Shown: piece after piece, positions 52,011-60,645 of the stretch | How the letters are laid out: each line of letters begins with the position of its first letter | Position numbering within the stretch: position 1 is the first letter of the stretch | Assembly: GCF_000166195.2 (NCBI RefSeq) | Contig: NZ_CM001403.1 | Span: 4,172,432 to 4,236,431, forward strand | Length of the DNA: 64,000 nucleotides | Source: Mucilaginibacter paludis DSM 18603 | GTDB lineage: Bacteria; Bacteroidota; Bacteroidia; Sphingobacteriales; Sphingobacteriaceae | Reading direction: 5' to 3' | Notes under the pieces: generated by a model | What the model saw: the letters and a program-made list of their open reading frames with translations, nothing else | Database searches by the model: none | Told to the model about the DNA's origin: nothing | Made by a program: the position numbers and the translations under genes

Positions 52011-55000
52011 ATGAAAAAAAAGCTACTTAAGTTTTTCCTGCTCTTGTTTATTTCAACGAGCGGCTTTGCCCAGGGAATCACCGTAACAGGGGTGGTGACT
52101 GACGCAAAAACGAGGGAGGTAATTCCCGGTGCAAACATTAATGTAAAGGGTACAAATGTACGCATGGCCACCAACAGCAAGGGCGCGTATACCCTCAGTG
52201 ACCTTAAGCCAGACGCCGTGCTGGTTTTCTCTTTTATGGGCTATAAGCCGGTAACAACCCCGCTGAACGGGAGGACAAAGGTTGACATATCCTTGTCTGA
52301 AGATTATGCTAACCTGGACGAAGTTGTGGTAGTTGGGTTTGGTACCAAGAAAAAGATCAATATTGCAGGCGCGATAGATCAGATTTCCGGAAAAGAACTG
52401 GAATCAAGGCCGGTAACTAACGTAATGCAGGCTTTGCAGGGGTTGAGCCCCGGTTTAAATATCACCTATCCCGGTGGTTCGCCAGGTACGGTACCAACCA
52501 TCAATATCAGAGGCTATACATCGATAAACGGCGGCTCACCACTGATTGTGATAGACGGTATCCCGGCAACAAGCAACGATGATATGCTCCGGTTAACACC
52601 TACTGATATTACATCGTTTACCGTTTTGCGCGATGCGGCTTCGGCCGCCATTTATGGTGCACGGGCAGCATTTGGTGTAATCCTGATCACAACCAAACAG
52701 GGTATTGCAGGCAGTAATGTAATTAGCTATAATGCCTTCAGCTCATGGGCTAAACCAACACTGCTGCCTAAACCGGTAACCGACCCTTACATTTTCTCGC
52801 GGGTGCTGGAAACTTCTACAGATAATACTCCCTGGGATTATGTTAATTATTCTGATGAGTATTACCGCTGGGCGAAAGAAAGATCGGATAACCCGTCAAT
52901 TGCCGATACCCGCTTAAATCCGTCGGACCCTACAAAATGGCAGTACATGGGCAGTAACGATTGGTATAAATACTTTTTTAATAACGCCAGCCTGTCTAAA
53001 AGCCATACCTTATCATTCTCCGGTGGGGCTGTAGTCAATAACAAACCTCTTACTTATTATCTTTCGGCCGATTATGCCAAAGATAATGGCTTAAACAAAC
53101 TAACGGATGATTATTGGAGCCGGTACGGACTACGGTCTAAAGTAGGTTTTTCGCCTGTTTCATGGCTTAAGCTTGATAATAACCTGAATATTTATCAAAC
53201 CGGCCGCGCGCTGCCAAACTCAAATATTACCGACCTGTACTACCTGATGCCCACCGACGTAGCCACCAATCCTGATGGCACCTGGGCCAATACATCAGCC
53301 GGCCGGCTCGCCGCTAAGCTGGTAGATGGAGGAAAGAGCAAGCAAGACATGTTCGGCTTTCAGAATATCACCAGCGCCACCGCTTTGTTTTTAAATGGCG
53401 ATCTGCAGATCAACGGTGATGCATCATTTAAAAGGGAGTTGTGGAAAACACACACCGATACAAAAAAATACAAAATTGGCTACGGGCCCAATGATATCCG
53501 TGAGGAAGGTGGTACCGGGTCTGTAACTGAAAACAATGGTTATCTGTATAACAACGCATTTAACGTTTATTCAACCTACAAAAAAACACTTGGCGATCAT
53601 TTTTTCAGCGCCATGGTTGGTTTCAATAGCGAAGATTACAGCTACTCCACGGTAAATGCCAGTAAAGATGTGCTTATCTCTTCTTCGTTACCTTATTTAT
53701 CGCTTACCAGTGGTACGGCTACCGCGAGCGGCGGATATTCGGCTTATGCAACAAACAGTGTTTTTTCGAGGCTTAACTACACTTATAAAGGCAAGTATAT
53801 CTTGGAGGGAACAGGCAGGTATGATGGTTCATCCCGTTTTCCGGTATCAAGGAGGTGGGGCTTTTTCCCATCGGCTTCAGCAGCCTGGATTGTAAGCGCA
53901 GAAGATTTTTTCAAGCCGCTGGCGCCAACGGTGTCAACATTTAAACTGAGATCTTCTTATGGCGACCTGGGCAACCAGAACGTGGGCGATTTTGGCTATA
54001 TCCAGTCGCTGTCCACCGGAACATCCGGTTACCTGATAGGAGGTACCGGCCAAAACCAGGTTATTACAGGCGCTCCCGGCCTCGGTGTAGATCCGCAAAC
54101 TTATACCTGGGAAAGGGTATCAACCCGCAACTTTGGAACCGATATAGGCTTGTTTAACGATAAACTCTCTTTCACATTTGATTACTATATACGGGATACC
54201 AAGGGTATGCTAACCGGCGGACAGGAACTGCCTGCAGTGTTGGGCACCGGCGTGCCAAACCAAAACGCCGCCGACCTGCGCACTAAAGGCTGGGAATTAT
54301 CGGTATCGTATCGGGACAGGTTCAATCTCGGGTCTAAACCATTCAGCTTTGACGCTAAAATATTTATAGCCGACTCAAGGACCAAGATCACCAAGTTTAA
54401 AAACGACCAGATGTTGTTCTCCAATTACCGTGAAGGGCAGGAGATTGGAGAAATATGGGGCTTGGAAAACGATGGACTATTTCGCAGCAAATCAGAAATT
54501 GCCGCTCTTAACGAATCGGCCATTGTTCCATGGGGCGCTTTAGCTATTGTAGAAGGATGGCCCAAATACAAGGACCTGGACGGAAATGGCAAGATAGAAC
54601 GGGGCTTAAGTTCCAAAGATCCTAAAGATTTAAAAATAATAGGAAACAGCGCCGACCACTATACCGTTGGGGCCAATATCAATATGGACTGGCGTGGGAT
54701 CGACATGGCCGTATTTCTTCAAGGAGTTTTAAAGCGCGATTTTTATCCGCATAATTACTTGTTCTGGGGGCCATATCAGCAGCCTTATGCCAACGTATAC
54801 CCATGGAACCTGAACTATTACCGTGGCACGGCCGATTCGCCCGAACAAAGGGCCAAGCACTCGGCATCCTATATAGCCGCCGGCCTTGCCGATGCCAATA
54901 CCAATTCAGAGTACCCGGTATTGCAGTCGTGGCTTGCCGATGCCAATTATGGCAGCGGGCTCGATATTCCGCAAACCAAATACCTGTTGAACGGTGCCTA

Positions 55001-55220
55001 TCTGCGTATCAAAAACGTATCAGTTGGTTATACCATTCCGGGCAAGTGGATCAAAAAAATCGGTTTGAGCCGCCTGCGTTTTTATGCAACCGGCGAAAAT
55101 TTGTATGAGTTTTCGGCTATTAAAAAATACATCGATCCTGAAGCTGTTAACCAGGGGGCAAGTGCCTGGGCATATCCTTTTCAACGCCGGTACGCTTTTG
55201 GTGTAAACCTCGACTTTTAA
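52011..55220 (+). CDS. SusC/RagA-type TonB-dependent outer-membrane transporter
   Basis: A 1069-residue transporter. A signal peptide (cut after GFA-Q) is followed by a CarboxypepD_reg-like domain (about 23-105), the TonB-box/plug region (LDEVVVVGFGTKKKINIAGAID, about 103-230) and a 22-strand barrel ending in FGVNLDF. The SusC-specific TonB-dependent motif NIRGYTSINGGSPLIVIDGIP is clear. With SusD it imports a substrate bound at the cell surface, powered by TonB. It begins an operon with susD and two phosphoesterases, so the cargo may be an organophosphate or phosphodiester rather than a glycan. Confidence 0.96.
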   Translation: MKKKLLKFFLLLFISTSGFAQGITVTGVVTDAKTREVIPGANINVKGTNVRMATNSKGAYTLSDLKPDAVLVFSFMGYKPVTTPLNGRTKVDISLSEDYANLDEVVVVGFGTKKKINIAGAIDQISGKELESRPVTNVMQALQGLSPGLNITYPGGSPGTVPTINIRGYTSINGGSPLIVIDGIPATSNDDMLRLTPTDITSFTVLRDAASAAIYGARAAFGVILITTKQGIAGSNVISYNAFSSWAKPTLLPKPVTDPYIFSRVLETSTDNTPWDYVNYSDEYYRWAKERSDNPSIADTRLNPSDPTKWQYMGSNDWYKYFFNNASLSKSHTLSFSGGAVVNNKPLTYYLSADYAKDNGLNKLTDDYWSRYGLRSKVGFSPVSWLKLDNNLNIYQTGRALPNSNITDLYYLMPTDVATNPDGTWANTSAGRLAAKLVDGGKSKQDMFGFQNITSATALFLNGDLQINGDASFKRELWKTHTDTKKYKIGYGPNDIREEGGTGSVTENNGYLYNNAFNVYSTYKKTLGDHFFSAMVGFNSEDYSYSTVNASKDVLISSSLPYLSLTSGTATASGGYSAYATNSVFSRLNYTYKGKYILEGTGRYDGSSRFPVSRRWGFFPSASAAWIVSAEDFFKPLAPTVSTFKLRSSYGDLGNQNVGDFGYIQSLSTGTSGYLIGGTGQNQVITGAPGLGVDPQTYTWERVSTRNFGTDIGLFNDKLSFTFDYYIRDTKGMLTGGQELPAVLGTGVPNQNAADLRTKGWELSVSYRDRFNLGSKPFSFDAKIFIADSRTKITKFKNDQMLFSNYREGQEIGEIWGLENDGLFRSKSEIAALNESAIVPWGALAIVEGWPKYKDLDGNGKIERGLSSKDPKDLKIIGNSADHYTVGANINMDWRGIDMAVFLQGVLKRDFYPHNYLFWGPYQQPYANVYPWNLNYYRGTADSPEQRAKHSASYIAAGLADANTNSEYPVLQSWLADANYGSGLDIPQTKYLLNGAYLRIKNVSVGYTIPGKWIKKIGLSRLRFYATGENLYEFSAIKKYIDPEAVNQGASAWAYPFQRRYAFGVNLDF

Positions 55221-55257
55221 CCACATGATGTTTCATCGCATATCAAATCACAGTCAA

Positions 55258-57048
55258 ATGAAAAAGTATCTATATATATTATTTATAGCGGCGGTAAGTA
55301 CATTGGCGGCCTGTAAAAAGGGCGGGCTCGATCGTTTCCCCCAAACCTCTATTTCCCCCGATCTTTTTTTTAATACGGAAGAAGACTTGGCATTGTATGT
55401 AAACGGTTTGTTATCCCAGCCCGACCGTAGTACTTACCTTAACGACCAAAGCAGCGATAACGTAGCTACTACGGCATCGGTTGAAGTGAAAAATATTATG
55501 GCCGGAAACGCCAACGCGCAAAACATCACTGCAGGGTGGACCTGGACAAGGTTGCGCAACATCAATTACTTTTTGCAAAGCTATCAAAAAGCAAACGTTA
55601 CCCAGGCTGTTAAAAACCATTATGCCGGTTTGGCCAGGTACTACCGGGCAGACTTTTACCTGGATAAAATAAAACGTTTTTCTGATGTGCCCTGGTATTC
55701 GGGTACGCTTAATCCCGGAGACCAGGATTTGTATAAAGCCCGCGATCCGCGCAAGCTCATTGCCGACAGTATTATGGCCGATCTGGATTTTGCTTACAAA
55801 AACGTACGTGAAACCGTACCGACAGGTACGCCCGGTAAATGGGCGGTAGCAACCTTATATGCCCGCGCTGCGCTGTATGAAGGTACTTACCGTAAATATC
55901 ATGACGAATTGGGTTTAAAGGAATCCGCAAACACTTTTCTGCAAACAGCGGCCAGGGTTGCCGGGGAGATTATGGCCAGCACAAAATTCAATATTTACAA
56001 CACCGGCCATCCCGACCAGGACTATGCCGCCTTATTTTCGAGCCAGGACCTTACCAGCAACAGCGAAGTTATACTGGATAACATTTTTGATTTAAGTAAA
56101 GGCAAGGGCCAAAACGTTAACTCAACAGTGTTTGGAGATTATGAGCAGGCCCCCGCTAAAGATTTGATATTAACCTACCTGATGAATGACGGGAGCCGTT
56201 TTACTGACATAGCCAACTACGCGCAAATGGGCTTTGTTGACGAATTTAAAAACCGCGATCCGCGCCTGTCGCAAACTATGGTTTATCCAGGTTGGGTACG
56301 AGTGCCCGATGCTACGCCTTACATTCAGCGGTTAAATAAAAACTTTACAGGCTACCACCAATTAAAGGGATATGTAAACAGTACAGATAACAATATTTTA
56401 AACGGTGTTGATTTCCCGGTATACCGCTATGCCGAAGTATTGCTCACTTATGCAGAAGCCCTTGCCGAACTGGGCTCTTTAACACAGTCGCAATTAGATC
56501 AATCACTTAACTTACTGCGAAGAAGAGTCGGTTTGCCCGATCTTAACCTGGCCGTAGCCAATAGTAATCCCGACCCGGCTTTACAGCTGCAATATCCTAA
56601 CGTAAGCTCCAATGTGGGCGTCATCCTGGAGATCAGGCGTGAACGCAGGGTGGAGTTTGCCTTCGAGAATATGAGATATGACGACTTGATGCGCTGGAAA
56701 GTGGGCAAACTGCTTGCCAAAAGCCCGGAAGGCATGTACTTTAAAGGCTTAGGTAAATACGACCTTACCGGAGATGGTGTGGATGACATTATTTTGATTG
56801 ACAGGGCGGCAACCATCCCGGCGGAGGATCAGAAAGAGAGTAATTCCCTTGGAGTAAAGTTGGTTTACTACCGTGCCGGAACTATTGGCACCGATGCCAC
56901 CGTTTACCTGAAAAACGGTAATAACGGCGGTAATATTGTAACAGAAAATATAGTGAGGAATTTTGAAGAACCTAAGTTTTATTACCGCCCTATACCGCAG
57001 CAGCAAATTGTATTAAACCCTAACTTGAAACAAATTTTTGGCTGGTAA
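55258..57048 (+). CDS. SusD/RagB-family surface lipoprotein
   Basis: A 596-residue lipoprotein: MKKYLYILFIAAVSTLAAC has the lipobox LAAC. TPR-like helices of the SusD fold and a C-terminal RagB_SusD region are recognisable (FPVYRYAEVLLTYAEALAELG, EIRRERRVEFAFENMRYDDLMRWK). It acts as the substrate-binding lid of the SusC barrel. The frame opens at 55225, but only the Met at 55258 gives a proper lipoprotein signal. It starts 37 bp after susC; the phosphoesterase gene begins 5 bp after its stop. Confidence 0.95.
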   Translation: MKKYLYILFIAAVSTLAACKKGGLDRFPQTSISPDLFFNTEEDLALYVNGLLSQPDRSTYLNDQSSDNVATTASVEVKNIMAGNANAQNITAGWTWTRLRNINYFLQSYQKANVTQAVKNHYAGLARYYRADFYLDKIKRFSDVPWYSGTLNPGDQDLYKARDPRKLIADSIMADLDFAYKNVRETVPTGTPGKWAVATLYARAALYEGTYRKYHDELGLKESANTFLQTAARVAGEIMASTKFNIYNTGHPDQDYAALFSSQDLTSNSEVILDNIFDLSKGKGQNVNSTVFGDYEQAPAKDLILTYLMNDGSRFTDIANYAQMGFVDEFKNRDPRLSQTMVYPGWVRVPDATPYIQRLNKNFTGYHQLKGYVNSTDNNILNGVDFPVYRYAEVLLTYAEALAELGSLTQSQLDQSLNLLRRRVGLPDLNLAVANSNPDPALQLQYPNVSSNVGVILEIRRERRVEFAFENMRYDDLMRWKVGKLLAKSPEGMYFKGLGKYDLTGDGVDDIILIDRAATIPAEDQKESNSLGVKLVYYRAGTIGTDATVYLKNGNNGGNIVTENIVRNFEEPKFYYRPIPQQQIVLNPNLKQIFGW

Positions 57049-57053
57049 AACAC

Positions 57054-57974
57054 ATGGATATCAAACGAAGAACCTTATTAAAGGCCGCGGGTTTAGCCGC
57101 GGGTATGGCAGCTACAGGCGCCATACCCGCCCTGGCCTTAGCACCCGAGGAGAACGAACGGAAAAACCGGAAACCTGTACTTACCGTGGCGCATATTACG
57201 GATGTACACATCAGGCCTGGCGATAACGCTCCCGAAAGATTTAAAAGTTGTTTGAAGCACATCGTCAGCCAACACAAGCCCGATTTCTTTTTAAACGGCG
57301 GCGATTCTATTAACGATGCTTCTTACGATAATGTGGTACGAGATGACGTTACCCGGCAATGGGCCATTTGGGATGATTGCCTGCAATTGTTAAATAAGTA
57401 CGAGGTACATAGCTGCATTGGCAACCACGACCCCTGGTGGAAAGCTCCCGCAAAAACCGATGAAATGTACGGGAAAGATTATGTAGTAAAACGGCTTAAA
57501 ATACCGGGCTGTTATTACAGCTTTTCAAAAAACAACTGGCATTTTATTGTCCTTGATGGTAATAACAGCAATATTTCGCTGGATGCTGAACAGTATAGCT
57601 GGTTGCAGCAGGAGCTTGAAAAGCTGCCTTCGCACACGCCTGTCCTGTTGATGTCGCACTATCCTATCCTGGGTACCACGCAGGTGCTGGTAGGAGGTGG
57701 GCATTCGGATTGTAAGAAACTTAAAGACCTGTTTTATAAACACAAGGATAAAGTAAGGATCTGCTTAAGCGGCCATAACCATTTATCAGATCATACCGTG
57801 TACAACGATGTGCTGTACTGCTGTAACGGCGCCATGAGCGGTTTCTGGTGGGGTAAAGGCGATACAGAATCAGCAGGGCCGGGGTATTACTTAGAAACCC
57901 CTCCCGGATATGCTATCCTGAAGCTTTACGCGGACGGAACCGTGGAAAACGAATATTTCCCGCATACATTTTAA
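57054..57974 (+). CDS. Calcineurin-like metallophosphoesterase with Tat signal
   Basis: A 306-residue exported phosphoesterase. The N-terminus KRRTLLKAAG and a hydrophobic stretch ending ALALA form a twin-arginine signal. The full metal-site set is present: HITDVH (D-x-H), NGGDS (GD), GNHDPWW (GNHD), LMSHYP (H) and SGHNHL (GHxH). It should hydrolyse phosphomono- or diesters in the periplasm with a two-metal centre. It sits third in the susCD operon with 21 bp to the next phosphoesterase gene. The substrate is unknown. Confidence 0.93.
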   Translation: MDIKRRTLLKAAGLAAGMAATGAIPALALAPEENERKNRKPVLTVAHITDVHIRPGDNAPERFKSCLKHIVSQHKPDFFLNGGDSINDASYDNVVRDDVTRQWAIWDDCLQLLNKYEVHSCIGNHDPWWKAPAKTDEMYGKDYVVKRLKIPGCYYSFSKNNWHFIVLDGNNSNISLDAEQYSWLQQELEKLPSHTPVLLMSHYPILGTTQVLVGGGHSDCKKLKDLFYKHKDKVRICLSGHNHLSDHTVYNDVLYCCNGAMSGFWWGKGDTESAGPGYYLETPPGYAILKLYADGTVENEYFPHTF

Positions 57975-57995
57975 TTCAAATTTAAAACAACAACA

Positions 57996-59234
57996 ATGTT
58001 TAAAACAATAATTTGCTTCGTAGCCTGTCTGTTTTTATCAATCGCTGGATATGCCCAGCAAAGGCAAAAAAAGGTGGTTTATATAATAGCTGATGGCATC
58101 CCGGCCGATGTGATGGAGCGTGCGGATATCCCCAATTTTAACAAAATTATCAAAGCCGGATCATACTCGCGGATGCATGTGGGCGGTGATAAGGGCACCT
58201 ATAACGAAACGCCAACCATATCGGCAGTAGGTTATAACAGTTTATTAACCGGTACCTGGGTAAATAAACACAACGTGCCCGATAATAGCATCACTGCGCC
58301 AAACTACAACTACCGGCATATTTTTGAGATCTTCAAAAACCAGTACCCTGACAAGAAGACGGCTATTTTTTCCAGCTGGACAGATAACCGTACTAAACTA
58401 TTGGGTGATGGCTTGCCCGCTACCGGTAATTTTAAGCCCGACTACGCTTTTGATGGCTATGAGCTGGATACTGTTCGCTTTAAGCATGATAAAAAATCTG
58501 ATTATATGCACCTGATTGACGAAGAGGTTGTTAAGCAGGCCGCCAATACCATACAAACCAGCGCGCCGGATCTGTCGTGGATATATTTAGAGTATACAGA
58601 TGATATGGGGCACCGCTATGGTGATAGCCCCGAATTTGATAAAGCAATTGATCTGCTGGATAAACAGGTGGGTAAGATCTGGGATGCCATCAATTACCGC
58701 CAGAAAAACTTTAAGGAGGACTGGCTAATTGTGATCACAACCGATCATGGCCGGGATGAAAAAACCGGCCGGGGCCACGGCGGGCAGTCCGAAAGGCAGC
58801 GGACTACCTGGATGGTGAGCAATTACAAAAACCTCAATACCTACGCGCAGTATTTTGACCTGGCCATTGTAGATATTATGCCCTCGATAGCCCGCTACCT
58901 GGATGTGAAGCTACCCGAAAGCGTTACACAGGAAATTGATGGTACGCCTTTTATTGGCCCGGTATCGGTAACCGCCCTTAAAGTTAACTATATACAGGAT
59001 CATCTTGACCTGAGCTGGAAAGCTCTCGAAAAACAAGGCAAAGCCAAAATATGGCTGGCCACCACCAACGATTTTAAAACCGGCGGCAAAGATACTTACC
59101 ATTTATTAGCAGAGGTTGACCTGAGCCAACAGCATTACTTTGGCGACCTGAAAAATTATCCTTCTGCATTTTATAAAATTATTATTGAAGCGCCAAGCAA
59201 CACCCTTAATAAATGGGTCATGCTAAAGAAATAG
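57996..59234 (+). CDS. Alkaline-phosphatase-superfamily nucleotide pyrophosphatase/phosphodiesterase
   Basis: A 412-residue exported enzyme with a Sec signal (cut after GYA-Q). The metal ligand IIADG, the nucleophile Thr region ETPTISAVGYNSLLTG, and the DDMGHRYG and DHGRD...GHGG metal-ligand motifs fit the NPP/PglZ-like phosphodiesterases. The C-terminal ~90 residues look like a beta-sandwich appendage. Last gene of the susCD operon; a stem-loop follows at 59371. With the metallophosphoesterase it could release phosphate stepwise from an imported or surface-bound phosphodiester. Confidence 0.92.
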   Translation: MFKTIICFVACLFLSIAGYAQQRQKKVVYIIADGIPADVMERADIPNFNKIIKAGSYSRMHVGGDKGTYNETPTISAVGYNSLLTGTWVNKHNVPDNSITAPNYNYRHIFEIFKNQYPDKKTAIFSSWTDNRTKLLGDGLPATGNFKPDYAFDGYELDTVRFKHDKKSDYMHLIDEEVVKQAANTIQTSAPDLSWIYLEYTDDMGHRYGDSPEFDKAIDLLDKQVGKIWDAINYRQKNFKEDWLIVITTDHGRDEKTGRGHGGQSERQRTTWMVSNYKNLNTYAQYFDLAIVDIMPSIARYLDVKLPESVTQEIDGTPFIGPVSVTALKVNYIQDHLDLSWKALEKQGKAKIWLATTNDFKTGGKDTYHLLAEVDLSQQHYFGDLKNYPSAFYKIIIEAPSNTLNKWVMLKK

Positions 59235-59370
59235 TGCACAACCGTAATTTACTTTAATGGATAGGTTAATGTTTTAGGCCTTTCCGGCCCGATAATGAAT
59301 AGTAGGACCGAAGGCCTTTAATTGGAAAAAGATTAAACGGATTAACGCACTTTGCAAATTCAAGCAAAAA

Positions 59371-59398
59371 GAAAAGATAGCTTGAGGGCTATCTTTTC
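59371..59398 (+). terminator. Stem-loop terminator after the phosphoesterase operon
   Basis: A perfect 11-bp stem GAAAAGATAGC with its complement and a 6-nt loop; the downstream T run is short. It lies between convergent genes and may serve both strands. Confidence 0.6.
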
Positions 59399-59489
59399 CT
59401 TATTTAAGATTCCAGGTTAAATGTTGAGACTGATCGGCAACATAATAGTGGCTTACAGCAATTACCTGGAAAGCAAAGCCGAAAGTTAT

Positions 59490-60302
59490 TTAATTAGAAG
59501 TATTACTGTCCGGAGTATAAGATCCGTCCTGGTTTTGATCACCATTTTGATCGGTATTTAACTCACCGTCTTTCCCAACAATTTTGTAGGCAACTGAGCC
59601 ATCATCGTTGGTAACCGGTTGATAGTATACCCCGTTTAGTTCATAGTATTGCTGGCCGTCAATGGTAATGCTCTTGGCATCCTCTGGTAATTGTGGCACT
59701 ACTGCACCCATTGGTGGAGCTACTACAGTATAAGAGCTACCGCCATCGTCATATTGCTGATAAAACAGGCCATTGTTATAATAAAACTGGTCGTCACCAT
59801 AAAAGAAGGGGTAGTAGCCATAAGGCAATACATTAATTCTTAAACCTATGCGTGGAGCATAAAACCTGTTGTAATAACCGCCACCATAATAATGATGGAA
59901 GCCGCCACGGTATCCACCGCGGTAATAGCCACCATGGTTATAACCCCTTGATACTCCCGCATAGGCACGTTGCTGGCTCCTGTAATTTGAACCCGGGTTA
60001 GCATAAGACCTCGAGCCGCCATTGGCTTGCGGTACCGCATTTGCTCTTGGGCCGCTATTTGCATTTCCTTGAACTGAAGGCCTTTGTCCACCTGAAAAAG
60101 AGCCCCGGTTTCCGCCAAAAGAACCGCCGCTATGGAAACCGCCGCCACCGCTATGGAAGCCTCCGCCACCCCCGCCATGGAACCCTCCTCCGCCGCCACC
60201 GCGAGAGCCTCCACCCCGCTGGGCGTAAGTTAACGAGTGTATTGAAAGAGAGAAAATAACTGTTAATAAAACGGATGTTAAATATTTTAATGTAGTTTTC
60301 AT
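59490..60302 (-). CDS. Glycine-rich exported DUF6515-type protein
   Basis: A 270-residue exported protein: Sec signal (cut after TYA-Q), a Gly/His/Ser-rich low-complexity region (about 29-80, repeats of GGGGFHGGG type), a Tyr/Gly/Arg-rich stretch (about 100-150), then a folded DUF6515-like domain (PPMGAVVPQLPEDAKSITIDGQQYYELNGVYYQP) with an acidic Asn/Asp-rich tail. Such proteins are frequent in Bacteroidota. The role is unknown; a cell-envelope or matrix function is plausible. The repeat region also makes long spurious frames on both strands. Confidence 0.82.
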   Translation of the reverse strand: MKTTLKYLTSVLLTVIFSLSIHSLTYAQRGGGSRGGGGGGFHGGGGGGFHSGGGGFHSGGSFGGNRGSFSGGQRPSVQGNANSGPRANAVPQANGGSRSYANPGSNYRSQQRAYAGVSRGYNHGGYYRGGYRGGFHHYYGGGYYNRFYAPRIGLRINVLPYGYYPFFYGDDQFYYNNGLFYQQYDDGGSSYTVVAPPMGAVVPQLPEDAKSITIDGQQYYELNGVYYQPVTNDDGSVAYKIVGKDGELNTDQNGDQNQDGSYTPDSNTSN

Positions 60303-60645
60303 GATTTTGATTGATTAGTTCCAGTTGTTTTAAACTGTTTGTTTAGAATAATAGACTGATAAATTGCGATAGGTTTAACCTGTTACAGAATAGTTACGAT
60401 TAGCTGACATCCTGCTTACAATTACTAAAATTCTTTCGAATACCCCTCCATTTAGGTTTTAATGCGTTGTTTTAATATAGATAGTGTTATACAACGCCTT
60501 TATATATCTAAAGCAACAACATTATCATACAATTTATGTGCCAATGGCTAACCTGTCAGTAATCGGTAAATCATTTTTTACAAAAGGGGCATAAAAAAAG
60601 CCGCCTGTTTTGCAGGCGGCTTTTAGGTTTGTTTAAATTACGGAT
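60303..60645. other. Intergenic stretch with a terminator
   Basis: Between gapN and the glycine-rich protein gene. Besides the intrinsic terminator at 60594-60624 I see only a 7-bp inverted repeat (60464-60470 and 60491-60497) and no gene. Confidence 0.6.
60594..60624 (-). terminator. Intrinsic terminator of gapN
   Basis: A 12-bp stem AAAAGCCGCCTG with its complement (60596-60607, 60613-60624), loop of 5. On the minus strand it runs into a T tract; it is 22 bp after the gapN stop. Confidence 0.88.

Noticed and set aside
59846..60214. 122-codon Ala-rich frame inside the glycine-rich gene
   Set aside because: Frame-shifted shadow of the GGC/GGA repeat region of the DUF6515 protein.
60085..60230. 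Tandem GGHGGGG-type repeats as a DNA repeat element
   Set aside because: They are codon-level repeats of the glycine-rich protein, not an independent DNA element.
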